Assembly (NCBI GenBank): GCA_019359515.1
Contig: JAHHHC010000008.1
Location: 124,001-188,000, forward strand
Reading direction: 5' to 3'
From: Desmonostoc vinosum HA7617-LM4
GTDB taxonomy: Bacteria; Cyanobacteriota; Cyanobacteriia; Cyanobacteriales; Nostocaceae
DNA: 64,000 nucleotides
In this document: positions 17,682-26,572 of the stretch, in pieces
Layout: every line of letters starts with the position of its first letter
Numbering within the stretch: position 1 is the stretch's first letter
Translations under genes and position numbers: made by a program
Notes under the pieces: model-generated
What the model saw: only the letters and a program-made list of their open reading frames with translations
What the model was told of the DNA's origin: nothing
Databases searched by the model: none

Positions 17682-17888
17682 CCCCAGTCCCCAGTCCCCA
17701 ATCCCCAGTCCCCAATCCCCAGTCCCCAGTCCCCAATCCCCAATCCCCAGTCCCCAGTCCCCAGTCCCCAATCCCCAGTCCCCAATCCCCAGTCCCCAGT
17801 CCCCAATCCCCAATCCCCAGTCCCCAATCCCCAGTCCCCAATCCCCAATCCCCAGTCCCCAGTCCCCAATCCCCAGTCCCCAGTCCCT
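17682..17888. repeat. STRR heptanucleotide array (CCCCAGT/CCCCAAT), right
   Basis: Close to thirty tandem heptads of CCCCAGT and CCCCAAT in irregular order. It begins 21 bases after the S23 stop and ends at the TAG stop of the PBP1A gene, which is read toward it. Long ORFs on both strands ([12 protein letters not shown] type and SPVPSPQ type) are products of the repeat and not genes. Confidence 0.95.
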
Positions 17889-19814
17889 CTAATTAGATTT
17901 CGGGCGAGGAAATTGAGAAGGTGGCTTAAAGCTTTCTACTTTTGTGTTCTTGAGTGCTTTTTGCATAAAATCGCGCCAGATGGGAGCCACCATCACACCA
18001 CCAGTTGCACCGCTAGCTAATTGTCTGTTGTCGTCCCTCCCCACCCACACAGCAGTTGTTAACTGTGGTACAGTTCCGACAAACCAAATATCTTTTTCAG
18101 AGGAGGTTGTTCCCGTCTTGCCAGCAGCTGGACGACCGATCGCAGCACTCTTACCTGTACCATCAGTAATTACCGATTGCATCACATTAATAATTGCTGC
18201 GGATGCCCAAGGGTCAAGAACTTGCTGAGGTTTGGGTGTATTATCTAGTAATGTATTACCACTGCTATCGGTGACACGAACAATTACCGTTGGTGGCGAC
18301 TGCCAGCCATAATTAGCAAAGGTAGCGTAAGCGCTAGCCATTTCTAGAGGTGTAACACCAATTGCACCCAGCGGTAGCGATGTCACAGGTTCCATTGGAC
18401 TCATAATTCCCAAGGTACGGCAGGTTTCTACAACCTTATTCATACCTATAGATTTGCCAATCTTGATGACAGGAATATTGCGTGATTGTGCCAGTGCAGT
18501 GCGAATTGACATCGCACCACTAAAGCCACCGTCATAGTTTTTGGGATAATACCAACCGTCACCATCTCGGTAACTCACTGGAGCATCTACTACCGTTGTG
18601 TCTGGTGCATATTTACCAGTAGCAAAAGCAGCATAATACACAAATGGTTTGAAAGAAGAACCCGGCTGGCGCTGGGCTTGAGTGGCGCGGTTGAATTCGC
18701 TAGTTTTAGAATCGACACCACCCACCAATGCTTTAATATAATGTGTGCGTGGATCTATGGCCACCAGAGCCATTTGATTTTTCGATAATCCCTGCCCTAA
18801 AAGTGTTTTATGCCACTTACTAACTGTTTGCTCTGCCATGACTTGAAAATCGGCATCCACAGTAGTTTGCACGCGCATCCCGCCTTTTAGCAGTGCTTCA
18901 CGGCCAAACTTTTTAGCCAACTCTTGGGCTACGGCATTGGTGACATAAGGTAGGGCACTACCCTGGAAGGACTTAATTTTACCAAGTTTGATTTCTTGCT
19001 TGAGGGCATTATCATATTCTTGCTGGGTGATCCAGTTTAATTCCAGCATCCGCCCCAGAACTTCTTTTTGCTTCTGTTTTGCTGCCTTCATGCTGATAAA
19101 CGGGCTGAATTCTTCTGGTGCTTGAATCAAACCCGCCATCATTGCTGACTCACCTAGAGTTAAGTATTCTGATGATTTATTAAAGTAACTGCGGGCTGCT
19201 GTCTGTACCCCATAATTGTTATGTCCCCAATAAACCTGATTGAGGTACATTTCTAAAATTTGGTCTTTGCTGAGAATTTGCTCTAAGCGAATTGCCAATA
19301 CTCCCTCGGCTAACTTGCGGGTAAAGGCACGCTTGCGAGTCAAAAACAGATTTTTCACCAACTGCATAGTAACAGTAGAGCCACCTTCTTTAACTCCACC
19401 TGCTACCCAGTTAACTACTACAGCACGGCCAACGCCTGTAGGATTAATACCGTGATGATTATAAAAGTGACCATCTTCGCTTGCTAATACTGCCCGTTTT
19501 AAATTCGGGGAAATCCTATCTAGGGATATTACTTCTCGATTGGCTTCACCGTGAATGCTCGTTAGTAGTTTGCCTTTGACATCATAGATGTAAGTAGTTT
19601 CTGAGGGAAAGAAATTACGTAATTGTCTGACATCTGGCAAGTTACGAAAACTAATGGCTAAACCAACCAGTCCTCCGGCTACAATAGAACTTGCCAGCAT
19701 AGTAATTGATAGGAGAGTACCGCCAGTGATCTGACCTACTCCTTTCAAAAACTCGAAACCTGATGAAGCCTTACGTTGCGGCTGCTTATCTTCAAAAGTC
19801 CTAGACGACGACAC
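17889..19814 (-). CDS. Class A penicillin-binding protein (PBP1A family)
   Basis: A 641-residue bifunctional peptidoglycan synthase. A membrane anchor lies at about residues 28-60. The GT51 transglycosylase domain follows, with [12 protein letters not shown] carrying the catalytic Glu and [11 protein letters not shown] next. The transpeptidase domain has the SxxK box in [11 protein letters not shown] as the SxN box and KTGTTSS as the KTG box, all intact. The C-terminal region ends shortly after APIWRDFM without an extra domain. Nostocales have many class A PBPs, so no individual name is given. Its stop codon touches the STRR array. It is divergent from tyrS. Confidence 0.95.
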   Translation of the reverse strand: MSSSRTFEDKQPQRKASSGFEFLKGVGQITGGTLLSITMLASSIVAGGLVGLAISFRNLPDVRQLRNFFPSETTYIYDVKGKLLTSIHGEANREVISLDRISPNLKRAVLASEDGHFYNHHGINPTGVGRAVVVNWVAGGVKEGGSTVTMQLVKNLFLTRKRAFTRKLAEGVLAIRLEQILSKDQILEMYLNQVYWGHNNYGVQTAARSYFNKSSEYLTLGESAMMAGLIQAPEEFSPFISMKAAKQKQKEVLGRMLELNWITQQEYDNALKQEIKLGKIKSFQGSALPYVTNAVAQELAKKFGREALLKGGMRVQTTVDADFQVMAEQTVSKWHKTLLGQGLSKNQMALVAIDPRTHYIKALVGGVDSKTSEFNRATQAQRQPGSSFKPFVYYAAFATGKYAPDTTVVDAPVSYRDGDGWYYPKNYDGGFSGAMSIRTALAQSRNIPVIKIGKSIGMNKVVETCRTLGIMSPMEPVTSLPLGAIGVTPLEMASAYATFANYGWQSPPTVIVRVTDSSGNTLLDNTPKPQQVLDPWASAAIINVMQSVITDGTGKSAAIGRPAAGKTGTTSSEKDIWFVGTVPQLTTAVWVGRDDNRQLASGATGGVMVAPIWRDFMQKALKNTKVESFKPPSQFPRPKSN

Positions 19815-19990
19815 GGCGGTTTCACTTCCTCACTTGTAAATATAACTGTAATTCATTGGACGAAACAAGGCGGTTAATTTTTTGCAATTATAGTAGTTTG
19901 GCAGATGAGAAAGCGGATCAGAAATTGCTAGTGAATATAACCGACTTAACTTCTAAAGTACAAAGCATAGCTAACAGTGAATCTCCTAGT

Positions 19991-21187
19991 ATGACGCAAA
20001 ATTTTGCTTGGCTGCATCGTGGGACAGCAGAAGTCTTCCCACAACCAATTGATGCTGACAGTGAAAATGAAAGTTTAGAAAAACGTTTGGTAACTACAAA
20101 CAAACCATTAAGGGTCAAATATGGTATTGATCCTACAGGTGCAGAAATCCATCTTGGTCATAGCATACCAATGCGGAAACTGCGAGCTTTTCAAGATGCA
20201 GGTCATACGGCAGTTTTAATAATTGGTGATTTTACAGCACGCATTGGCGATCCGACTGGTAAGTCTGAGGTGCGTCGCCAACTGACACAAGCCGATGTGG
20301 CGCAGAATGCCCAAACTTATCTTGACCAAGTACGTCCTATTTTGGATTTTGACACACCAGGTAGGTTGGAGGTGCGTTATAACTCGCAATGGCTTTCTCA
20401 ACTCGACTTAGGTAAAGTTTTAGAGTTACTCTCCACGATGACAGTGGGACAAATGTTGGCCAAGGAAGGATTTGCCGAACGTTATAAAAAAGAGAATCCA
20501 ATTTTTATCCATGAGTTCCTCTATCCGTTAATGCAAGGTTTTGATTCGGTGGCGATTGAGGCAGATGTGGAATTGGGAGGGACTGATCAGAAGTTTAACA
20601 TTGCTGTAGGCAGAGATTTGCAACGCCATTTTGGACAAAAACCCCAGTTTGGGGTGCTGTTGCCGATTTTGATTGGCACGGATGGAGTGCAAAAAATGTC
20701 TAAGTCTCTAGGTAATTATATTGGATTGTTAGAACATCCAGGACAAAAGTATCAGAAGTTGCAAGGAGTGCCAGACAATCTATTAGAACAGTATTTTGAA
20801 CTGTTGACAGATTTATCTTTGGATAAATTGCCAGAAAATCCCCGCGATCGCCAAATGCTTTTAGCATGGGAAATTGTCAAACAATACCACGGTGAAACCG
20901 CAGCCAATGAGGCTAAAGAAGCCGCGAAAAGTGGCGGTAAAGAAGGGGCAGTTCCTGAATTTTCTCTGGTGAATGTGCCACAGTTCCCCGCTAAATTAGC
21001 TTATATCCTCAACGCCAGTGGCTTGTGTAAAAGTACTGGGGAAGGTAGGCGCAAAATTCAAGAGGGAGGAGTGCGCTTAGATGGCGATCGCATTACCGAT
21101 GTTGATGCTACTTTTGCCTCTGCTGATGAGTTGTACGGGCGAGTTTTGCAAGTTGGCAAAAATAAGTTTATGCGGTTGGTGAATTAA
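19991..21187 (+). CDS. tyrS: Tyrosyl-tRNA synthetase
   Basis: Class I aminoacyl-tRNA synthetase that charges tRNA(Tyr). The ATP-binding signatures are HLGH (in [10 protein letters not shown]) and KMSKS (in [10 protein letters not shown]). The C-terminal S4-type RNA-binding domain is visible ([17 protein letters not shown]). The ATG at 19991 ([17 protein letters not shown]) is chosen because the frame upstream to 19856 encodes 45 residues without family character; the resulting 398 residues are typical for this bacterial subtype (TyrZ-like). Next to pyrF, 46 bp upstream of it, so co-transcription is possible. Confidence 0.95.
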   Translation: MTQNFAWLHRGTAEVFPQPIDADSENESLEKRLVTTNKPLRVKYGIDPTGAEIHLGHSIPMRKLRAFQDAGHTAVLIIGDFTARIGDPTGKSEVRRQLTQADVAQNAQTYLDQVRPILDFDTPGRLEVRYNSQWLSQLDLGKVLELLSTMTVGQMLAKEGFAERYKKENPIFIHEFLYPLMQGFDSVAIEADVELGGTDQKFNIAVGRDLQRHFGQKPQFGVLLPILIGTDGVQKMSKSLGNYIGLLEHPGQKYQKLQGVPDNLLEQYFELLTDLSLDKLPENPRDRQMLLAWEIVKQYHGETAANEAKEAAKSGGKEGAVPEFSLVNVPQFPAKLAYILNASGLCKSTGEGRRKIQEGGVRLDGDRITDVDATFASADELYGRVLQVGKNKFMRLVN

Positions 21188-21233
21188 TGGGGAATGGCAC
21201 TTCGACTACGCTCAGTGACCGGGAGTAAGGATA

Positions 21234-21974
21234 ATGAAAGTGGAACAAAGGGTTATTGTAGCTTTGGATGTGGCTGATGAGGAGAGGGCGATCGCTCTTG
21301 TAGATCAATTGGCGCATGTCAGTTTCTGGAAAGTCGGTTTGGAGTTGTTTACCAGCACTGGGCCGAAAATTCTACAAGAACTCAAATCTAAACAAAAGCG
21401 GATTTTCCTAGATTTGAAGTTTGATGACATTCCCAATACTGTCGCTGGCGCTTGTCGTAGTGCCGCTCGTTATGGTGTAGATTTATTGACTATCCATGCT
21501 ACATGTGGTCGAGATGCACTCAAAGCTGCTACTGAGGCGGCAAAAGAAGGTGCTGCACAAGCAGGTGTCAAACCGCCGCAATTAATAGCCATTACACTGT
21601 TAACCAGTATCTCGGCTAGGCAGTTGGCGTTTGATTTAAAAATTCCTCTAGAATTGCCAGAATATGCTCTACAAATGGCACTATTAGCTCAAGAGTCGGG
21701 CTTGGATGGGGCGGTTTGTTCACCTGTTGAGGCGTCACAGCTACGGCAAATATGTGGGGATAATTTTTTGCTGGTTTGTCCTGGTGTTAGGCCAACTTGG
21801 GCAGATCAAACAGATCAAAAGCGATCGCTTACTCCAGCGCAAGCCATCAAAGCAGGCGCAGACTATCTGGTAATTGGGCGTCCCATCACCGCCGCCCCCG
21901 ATCCTGAGTTAGCCTGGAAGAGAATTTCTGACGAGTTAACAAGTTCCGTGGGTTTAAGTTCCCCGGTTCTATAA
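21234..21974 (+). CDS. pyrF: Orotidine 5'-phosphate decarboxylase
   Basis: Catalyses the last step of UMP synthesis. The active-site motif [10 protein letters not shown] (Asp-x-Lys-x-x-Asp) is intact at about residues 60-69, and the phosphate-binding C-terminal stretch [14 protein letters not shown] is present. The TIM-barrel length of 246 residues is standard. It lies 46 bp after tyrS; an AAGG run precedes the ATG. The end of the gene is followed by an inverted-repeat-rich non-coding block. Confidence 0.96.
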   Translation: MKVEQRVIVALDVADEERAIALVDQLAHVSFWKVGLELFTSTGPKILQELKSKQKRIFLDLKFDDIPNTVAGACRSAARYGVDLLTIHATCGRDALKAATEAAKEGAAQAGVKPPQLIAITLLTSISARQLAFDLKIPLELPEYALQMALLAQESGLDGAVCSPVEASQLRQICGDNFLLVCPGVRPTWADQTDQKRSLTPAQAIKAGADYLVIGRPITAAPDPELAWKRISDELTSSVGLSSPVL

Positions 21975-21995
21975 CCTTTAAGTTTTGTGTTGGGG

Positions 21996-22135
21996 TCAAA
22001 TCCCCATTACAAAACTTAATTACGCACTTCGCAGCGGTAGCGAGTCCTCGATAGCGTTAGCGAGGTACGAGCGTCAGCGTTAGCGACGCAGGAGCGTCGC
22101 GTCATTACGAATTACGAATTACGAATTACGAATTA
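21996..22135. repeat. GCGTTAGCGAGTCC / ATTACGAATT dispersed repeat, copy 1
   Basis: Starts with TCCCCATTACAAAACTTAAT, passes through units such as GGTAGCGAGTCCTCG, GCGTTAGCGAG and GAGCGTCGCG, and ends in four tandem ATTACGA units. The same parts recur at 51478-51585, 53745-53838 and 58871-58980. It lies directly before the secreted-protein gene. Confidence 0.8.
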
Positions 22136-22150
22136 TTGAACTACATTGGC

Positions 22151-22795
22151 ATGAAGGCAAAGGTTAAGGACAAACATTATCGCTTATGGCTTTTAGTTTG
22201 CGGCTTTTGGCTTTTCATCTTAAATAGCCTTGAGTATCCGGCATTTTCAAAAAACCTTACCCCTACTGTGTCAGCACAAAAACAAGATGGAAAAAATGGG
22301 GTAAGGTCTTTATGTTCTCAGCAAAAGCTAGAAATATTAACAACTCAGTTATTGCGCGATTTACCTAACTATGCCAACCGTGCTAGTCAACGCGCCCGCC
22401 GCCTTCAAAGAAGGAGTGACACTTATAGCTATATGCTAGCAGCAGGAAAACCGGAGTTTACACCTTTACCTCTAAGTGTGGAAGGATATTCTGCGAATGC
22501 TCCTGAAAGACCTGCATCAGAAGTTAAGCAGGTGTTTTTTACTACTTTAGAACGGCAGTATATCAATCAGAAAGTACTAGAATTACAACAATTCCATCGG
22601 CTATTGTTAACAAAAACTAACAGTGGTTGGCGTCTGGTAATGATGTTTTCCCAAACAGGTTCTTATCCAGCCAAACAACCGCCATCTCCGCCACGCGATA
22701 GCAGTAATGGTACTGTTGCCCAAGGAATTAAGGCTTGGTTACGCGATTGTCAGGCGGGAAGTGTCAGGACAGGGGATAAGCTGTTCCACATATAA
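22151..22795 (+). CDS. Hypothetical exported protein
   Basis: A 214-residue protein with an N-terminal signal-like segment (basic start, then LWLLVCGFWLFIL) followed by a mature part. ATG at 22151 is preferred over a TTG at 22136 that overlaps the ATTACGA repeat. The mature part has one CSQQ and one late Cys and reads LLRDLPNYANRASQRARR and FFTTLERQYINQKVLELQQFHRL, a pattern I do not recognise by family name. The last five codons and the stop are provided by the 100-bp inverted-repeat element at 22777. No function proposed. Confidence 0.65.
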   Translation: MKAKVKDKHYRLWLLVCGFWLFILNSLEYPAFSKNLTPTVSAQKQDGKNGVRSLCSQQKLEILTTQLLRDLPNYANRASQRARRLQRRSDTYSYMLAAGKPEFTPLPLSVEGYSANAPERPASEVKQVFFTTLERQYINQKVLELQQFHRLLLTKTNSGWRLVMMFSQTGSYPAKQPPSPPRDSSNGTVAQGIKAWLRDCQAGSVRTGDKLFHI

Positions 22796-22877
22796 CTTGC
22801 ATAATTAGGGCGGGCAAGATGCCCACCCCACAAGAGTTTTATTTAATTTGATTATGTAATTTAGATGTTTTTTAGCT
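22777..22877. repeat. Dispersed 100-bp inverted-repeat element, copy 2
   Basis: Nearly exact reverse complement of 4268-4367. Begins TAAGCTGTTCCACATATAAC, then the hairpin GGGCGGGCAAGATGCCCACCC, then AAATTACATAATCAAATT in complement, and ends near TTTTTTAGCTTA. It overlaps the end of the exported-protein gene and supplies its stop codon. Confidence 0.85.
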
Positions 22878-22997
22878 TAGAGTAAATCTTACTAATTAAG
22901 AACGTGACTAATTTTACGCCTAGAGTGGGATGCAAACAGCATTAATGGGAAGCTATGATAACTCAACACGAATTTTTGCCTAATCTGCATTGCTGTT

Positions 22998-24014
22998 GTG
23001 ATTAATCAACACTCTGAAAACCTCCTAAACACTGAATTAAAACAAGCATCAGATGAAGGCTATAAATTTAGCTGGTTTGATTGGTTTTGCTTGTGGTATC
23101 CTCCAGGATGGTTAATTATATTTAATCGTCACTGGCAACATTATCAAGCCGATCCTGATGGTTGGAATTGGCTGGAATACGGTTTATTTTTATTTCCTGG
23201 TGGATTTTATTTAGCATTAATCATTCGTTGGCTACGTCTTGGTTGTCGTTCACCAAGAAAAGATGTTGGTGAATTTGATCCACAATATCAACAAGTTTTT
23301 CGTGAAGAAGTTCTTGCGCCGATAGTTAAGTATTATTTTCGTGGAGAATTACAACAAGTTGAAAACTTACCGCAAACAGGTTCAATGATTGTGGCGATGA
23401 ACCATGCGGGAATGTGTTTTCCTTGGGACTTTATGAGCTTGGGTTATCTATTAGGTAAAACACAAGGATGGGTAGCCCAACCTCTAGCAAGCGTATCATT
23501 ATTTGAACATCCTTGGATGATTTGGTGGCTACCACCTAAATGGCTACAAGTATTAGGTGCTGTGCGTGCAGAATTAGATGACTTTGAAGCAGCACTTGCT
23601 CAAGGTACAACTCTTTTATATGCACCCGAAGGTTTACGCGGCCCCTTGAAAGGTTGGGGTAAACGCTATCAACTGCAAAAATTCGATGGCAGCTTCATGC
23701 AGTTAAGCGATCGCTATCATATACCAATTCTCCCAGTTGCTTGCATCGGTAGCGAATCTCTACATCCTTGGACTATTAATCTTAAGAGATTGCAACAAAT
23801 ATTTAAATTACCATTTTTACCCATATCACCCTTAATGATTCTTTTAGTTCTATTTCCCTCAATGGGAGTTTGGGCAAATAGAACTAGACTATATTACTTC
23901 ATTCAACCCTTAGAAGCCGCTGCCAAAGTAGAAGGACGCACAGCCGCCTATCAACGCGCACAACAACTACGAGAAAAACTGCAAACAACAATTAATCAGT
24001 TACTTCTCTATTAA
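22998..24014 (+). CDS. PlsC-like acyltransferase family protein
   Basis: A 338-residue protein with an N-terminal region of about 80 residues with two hydrophobic stretches, then a lysophospholipid-acyltransferase-like domain. The expected motifs are changed: block I is NHAGMCFPWDF (His and Asp seven residues apart rather than four), and block III is APEGLRG in place of FPEGTRS. The later segment HIPILPVACIGSES is a good match to the family's block IV. It may be an acyltransferase with altered spacing or a non-catalytic relative. GTG is used as the start at 22998. It stands alone. Confidence 0.7.
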   Translation: MINQHSENLLNTELKQASDEGYKFSWFDWFCLWYPPGWLIIFNRHWQHYQADPDGWNWLEYGLFLFPGGFYLALIIRWLRLGCRSPRKDVGEFDPQYQQVFREEVLAPIVKYYFRGELQQVENLPQTGSMIVAMNHAGMCFPWDFMSLGYLLGKTQGWVAQPLASVSLFEHPWMIWWLPPKWLQVLGAVRAELDDFEAALAQGTTLLYAPEGLRGPLKGWGKRYQLQKFDGSFMQLSDRYHIPILPVACIGSESLHPWTINLKRLQQIFKLPFLPISPLMILLVLFPSMGVWANRTRLYYFIQPLEAAAKVEGRTAAYQRAQQLREKLQTTINQLLLY

Positions 24015-24251
24015 AACTATCTCAAACTATTTTAATCTCTCATTTCTTCCTTGGCGCTCTTGGCACGCCAGTTCGCTCAAGTCGGGAAACCCGCTCACGC
24101 GACTGGCTCATCTTGGCGGTTCGTTATGGAATTTTTTTTGTTTCGCGCAAAGGCGCAAAGGCGCAAAAATAAAATAGGTATTAAGAATTAACCTAACTCT
24201 TAATACCCAAATTATAAATTCGCAATTTATTCAAGATTGCCAAAAAAACAT
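24015..24251. other. Intergenic region with simple repeats
   Basis: About 240 bp holding TTGGCGCTCTTGGC and GCGCAAAGGCGCAAAGGCGC short repeats and AT-rich sequence. No gene or RNA is apparent. Confidence 0.4.
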
Positions 24252-24539
24252 CTAATCAGCCTCAACCTTAACACCCTTCCAGAAAGCTATATAGCCTTCA
24301 ATATTTTTAGCCTTTTCCTTAGCAGTGGGATAGTACCATGCAGCGTCCTTATTGACTTGCCCATCAACTTCGATACTGTAATAACTAGCAACACCTTTCC
24401 AAGGACAAGTAGTATGAGTGCCACTTTCTTGAAAGTATTGCTTATTAATAGCGTCAGCCGGGAAATAATGGTTGCCTTCCACAACTACGGTGTTATCGCT
24501 TTCGGCTAAAACTGTGCCATTCCAAATTGCTTTCGGCAT
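24252..24539 (-). CDS. DUF427 domain protein
   Basis: A 95-residue protein of the DUF427 family, small beta-rich proteins with a conserved surface but no known reaction. The family pattern is clear: MPKAIWNGTVLAESD at the start, VVVEGNHYFPADAI, then THTTCPWKGVASYYSIEVDG with the conserved Cys-Pro-Trp-Lys-Gly, and WYYPTAKEKAKNI. Complete length. Isolated, upstream of a tandem repeat and the DUF29 island. Confidence 0.9.
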   Translation of the reverse strand: MPKAIWNGTVLAESDNTVVVEGNHYFPADAINKQYFQESGTHTTCPWKGVASYYSIEVDGQVNKDAAWYYPTAKEKAKNIEGYIAFWKGVKVEAD

Positions 24540-24660
24540 AAGTGAGTTTGTGAATAAAGTTTACACATAATATTTTGACACTTGTACGGTTTTAAGTGTT
24601 GGACAGCACTGAGTCAATCAGACGGTTAGTTGTAAAAGGATGTCTGAAAAGTAAAATTTA

Positions 24661-24744
24661 TGCATTCCTTACCACACAACTCGTAATCGTTACAAATACT
24701 CGTGCATTCCTTATCATATAACTCGTAATCGTTACGAATGCTTG
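24661..24744. repeat. Two-copy 42-bp tandem repeat
   Basis: Two neighbouring 42-bp units, the first starting TGCATTCCTTACCACACAAC and the second TGCATTCCTTATCATATAAC; both contain ACTCGTAATCGTTAC. They match at most positions. Two units with no spacer difference are too few for a CRISPR array. It lies in the upstream region of the DUF29 gene at 24852. Confidence 0.7.
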
Positions 24745-24851
24745 TTTATTTGTGGCAAATGTTTATGTATTTGTTACAACACTTAAGTAAAACTTATTAA
24801 TGATGCTCGTGCGTTAAACTATTTCTAAATTGCTCTTAAGTTTTATTCATT

Positions 24852-25289
24852 ATGACTCAATCACCAGTAAAAACTCTTTATACAACAGATTTTGCATTAT
24901 GGATTGAGCAAACTGTCAGTAGCTTAAAATCCCAAGATTATAACAATGTAGATTGGGAAAATTTAATTGAGGAAATAGAAGCATTGGGTAAAAGAGATAA
25001 GCGAGAATTAGAAAATCGGTTGACAACTTTATTTGAACACGTCTTAAAACGAAAGTATGTAGATTTACCCGAATGCTATGGCGGTTGGGAAGCAACAATT
25101 AGCCGTACACAACAGAGATTAAGCCGTATTCTTCGAGACTCTCCCAGTCTGCGTAATTATTTTTTAACTATATATGATGAATGCTATCAAAATGCACGGA
25201 AAAATATGAGTCAGGAATATGCAGCAAAATTCCCAGATGATTGCCCTTTTTCTAATGATGTAGACATATTATTGACTGAAAATTTTTAG
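24852..25289 (+). CDS. DUF29 family protein, copy 1
   Basis: A 145-residue alpha-helical protein of the DUF29 family, common in cyanobacteria and without known function. The signature DFALWIEQTVSSLKSQDYNNVDWENLIEEIEALGKRDKRE starts near residue 13. The C-terminal end reads FPDDCPFSNDVDILL. The copy at 27675 is nearly identical at residue level over its full length, so recent duplication is likely. It opens the accessory island that also carries toxin-antitoxin-like genes. Confidence 0.85.
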   Translation: MTQSPVKTLYTTDFALWIEQTVSSLKSQDYNNVDWENLIEEIEALGKRDKRELENRLTTLFEHVLKRKYVDLPECYGGWEATISRTQQRLSRILRDSPSLRNYFLTIYDECYQNARKNMSQEYAAKFPDDCPFSNDVDILLTENF

Positions 25290-25340
25290 TATTCTGAAAA
25301 TATCAATTTAGACGAAAGCTGTAATGCAACGCTAATTATA

Positions 25341-25649
25341 GTGCTGAATGCGATCGCCTGCATGATCAGTGAGTTTACGAGTAAACTAGACCTTGACATT
25401 ATTTGTAGTGGATTTATGATAACTGTGAGCTTGACCGCTGTGGCTACTGCGATCGCTACTACACTTTTGACTAAAGCGCAGGAGAAAATCGGCGAAAATA
25501 TTGGTGATGCTACATGGACTCTAGGCGACAAGTTTATAGAATTACTCCGCAAAAAGAAGAAGTCGCCATTACTCACTAGTGCTGTTGAGGGAAATGAACC
25601 GCAGCGATTAGATTATAGTCCTATACTATTAACAACACAACTTAGATTC
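25341..25649 (+). other. Reading frame upstream of, and fused to, the antitoxin
   Basis: In frame with the antitoxin that follows and open without stop from a GTG at 25341. It would encode about 103 residues: a hydrophobic helix (about residues 22-42) and a basic tail ending near LRKKKKSPLL. It resembles N-terminal helical parts seen in cyanobacterial effector-associated proteins, but the evidence is weak. It may be the remains of another gene or a genuine N-terminal extension of the antitoxin. Confidence 0.35.
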
Positions 25650-25895
25650 ATGACAATGAAAGCAATTGAAGTCAAAGGAACCGTGAACGAATGGGGTCAA
25701 ATTTCTTTAGACAAACCGTTGACTATAGCAAAACACAGCCGCGTACGAGTCATTGTCCTAATCATGGAAGAGAATGAAGAGGATGATGAACTTGTTGAGT
25801 CTGCCAGTGAAAGTTTTCGTCAAGGTTGGTACGATGTGATGACCGGAAATACTATACCTGTATCTCAACTGTGGGAAGGTATTGATGCAGAGTGA
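25650..25895 (+). CDS. Antitoxin-like protein of a type II module
   Basis: An 81-residue protein (start ATG at 25650; ATG at 25656 is a near alternative). It begins with an AbrB-like strand pattern (KAIEVKGTVNEWGQISLDKPL... HSRVRVIVL) followed by an acidic helical tail (EENEEDDELVESASESFRQGW) that ends in LWEGIDAE. Such short DNA-binding plus acidic-tail proteins are typical antitoxins. It overlaps the toxin gene by 11 bp, the usual arrangement. A longer frame runs upstream to 25341. Confidence 0.7.
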   Translation: MTMKAIEVKGTVNEWGQISLDKPLTIAKHSRVRVIVLIMEENEEDDELVESASESFRQGWYDVMTGNTIPVSQLWEGIDAE

Positions 25896-26247
25896 ACCAC
25901 CTTTGATTCAAGTCGAAGCCACCGCTAAATTTAAACGTAATTTGCATATTTTAGCCAAAAAATACCGGAATATTAGTAATGATATTCAACCAATAATAGA
26001 ACAACTGCAATCAGGAGAATTACCAGGAGACAAGATACCCGGAGTTGGATATACAATTTTTAAGCTACGGGTCAAAAATAGTGATGTTCAAAAGGGTAAA
26101 AGTGGTGGGTATCGAGTAATTTATTATTTAAAGACAGATACAAATATTATTTTAGTAACCATCTATTCCAAGTCTGAACAAGAAGACATCTCAGCAGAAG
26201 AAATTCAACAAATATTAGCTGATTTTAAGCAGCAATATCCAGAATAA
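25885..26247 (+). CDS. RelE/ParE-type toxin
   Basis: A 120-residue protein with the RelE/ParE fold: an N-terminal helix pair (TAKFKRNLHILAKKYRNISNDI), then the strand FKLRVKNSDVQKGKSGGYRVIYYL and a final helix. RelE-type toxins cleave mRNA at the ribosome and ParE-type toxins act on gyrase; which applies is not clear. The ATG at 25885 follows a TTG at 25882. It overlaps the antitoxin by 11 bp and presumably forms an operon with it. Confidence 0.82.
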   Translation: MQSEPPLIQVEATAKFKRNLHILAKKYRNISNDIQPIIEQLQSGELPGDKIPGVGYTIFKLRVKNSDVQKGKSGGYRVIYYLKTDTNIILVTIYSKSEQEDISAEEIQQILADFKQQYPE

Positions 26248-26318
26248 TAGGCGATCGCCCCATCTGCGATCGCCATTATTGTAGCTACGTTAAAAAGTAC
26301 GGCACTAATATTAAAAGG

Positions 26319-26564
26319 ATGAAGCAATTGAGTAATTTAGATAGAGTTTTAGATGCGGCAATAGAACTGCCTTTAGAGCAGCAAGAAATGTTGGTACAAA
26401 TTCTCAAAAACCGAATTATTGAAAGTCGGGGAGATGAAATTGCGTCAGATGCAGCAGCTTCAATTGCTGAATTTCAAGCAGGTAGGCTCAAAGTTCAGAC
26501 TGCTACCGAAGCAATTCAAGAATTAAGAGAATATCTTAATAACCCAAGTACAACCGATGTATAG
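26319..26564 (+). CDS. Antitoxin-like small protein (orphan)
   Basis: An 81-residue protein of a cyanobacterial family usually found before RelE/ParE or PIN toxins: LDRVLDAAIELPLEQQEMLVQIL followed by an IAEFQAGRLKVQTATEAIQELREYL tail. Here no toxin follows: the next gene is on the other strand. It may be an orphan that has lost its partner. An AAAAGGATGAAG sequence precedes the start. Confidence 0.75.
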   Translation: MKQLSNLDRVLDAAIELPLEQQEMLVQILKNRIIESRGDEIASDAAASIAEFQAGRLKVQTATEAIQELREYLNNPSTTDV

Positions 26565-26572
26565 GTTGGTTG

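Noticed and set aside
17682-17888. Possible CRISPR-like array
   Set aside because: The unit is seven bases with no spacers; it is an STRR microsatellite.
17581-17896. Long ORFs on both strands with repeats GTGDWGLG and SPVPSPQ
   Set aside because: They are produced only by the STRR heptads, which lack stops in several frames; there is no protein-like composition.
24661-24744. Possible CRISPR array
   Set aside because: Only two units, directly adjoining, without distinct spacers and without cas genes nearby.
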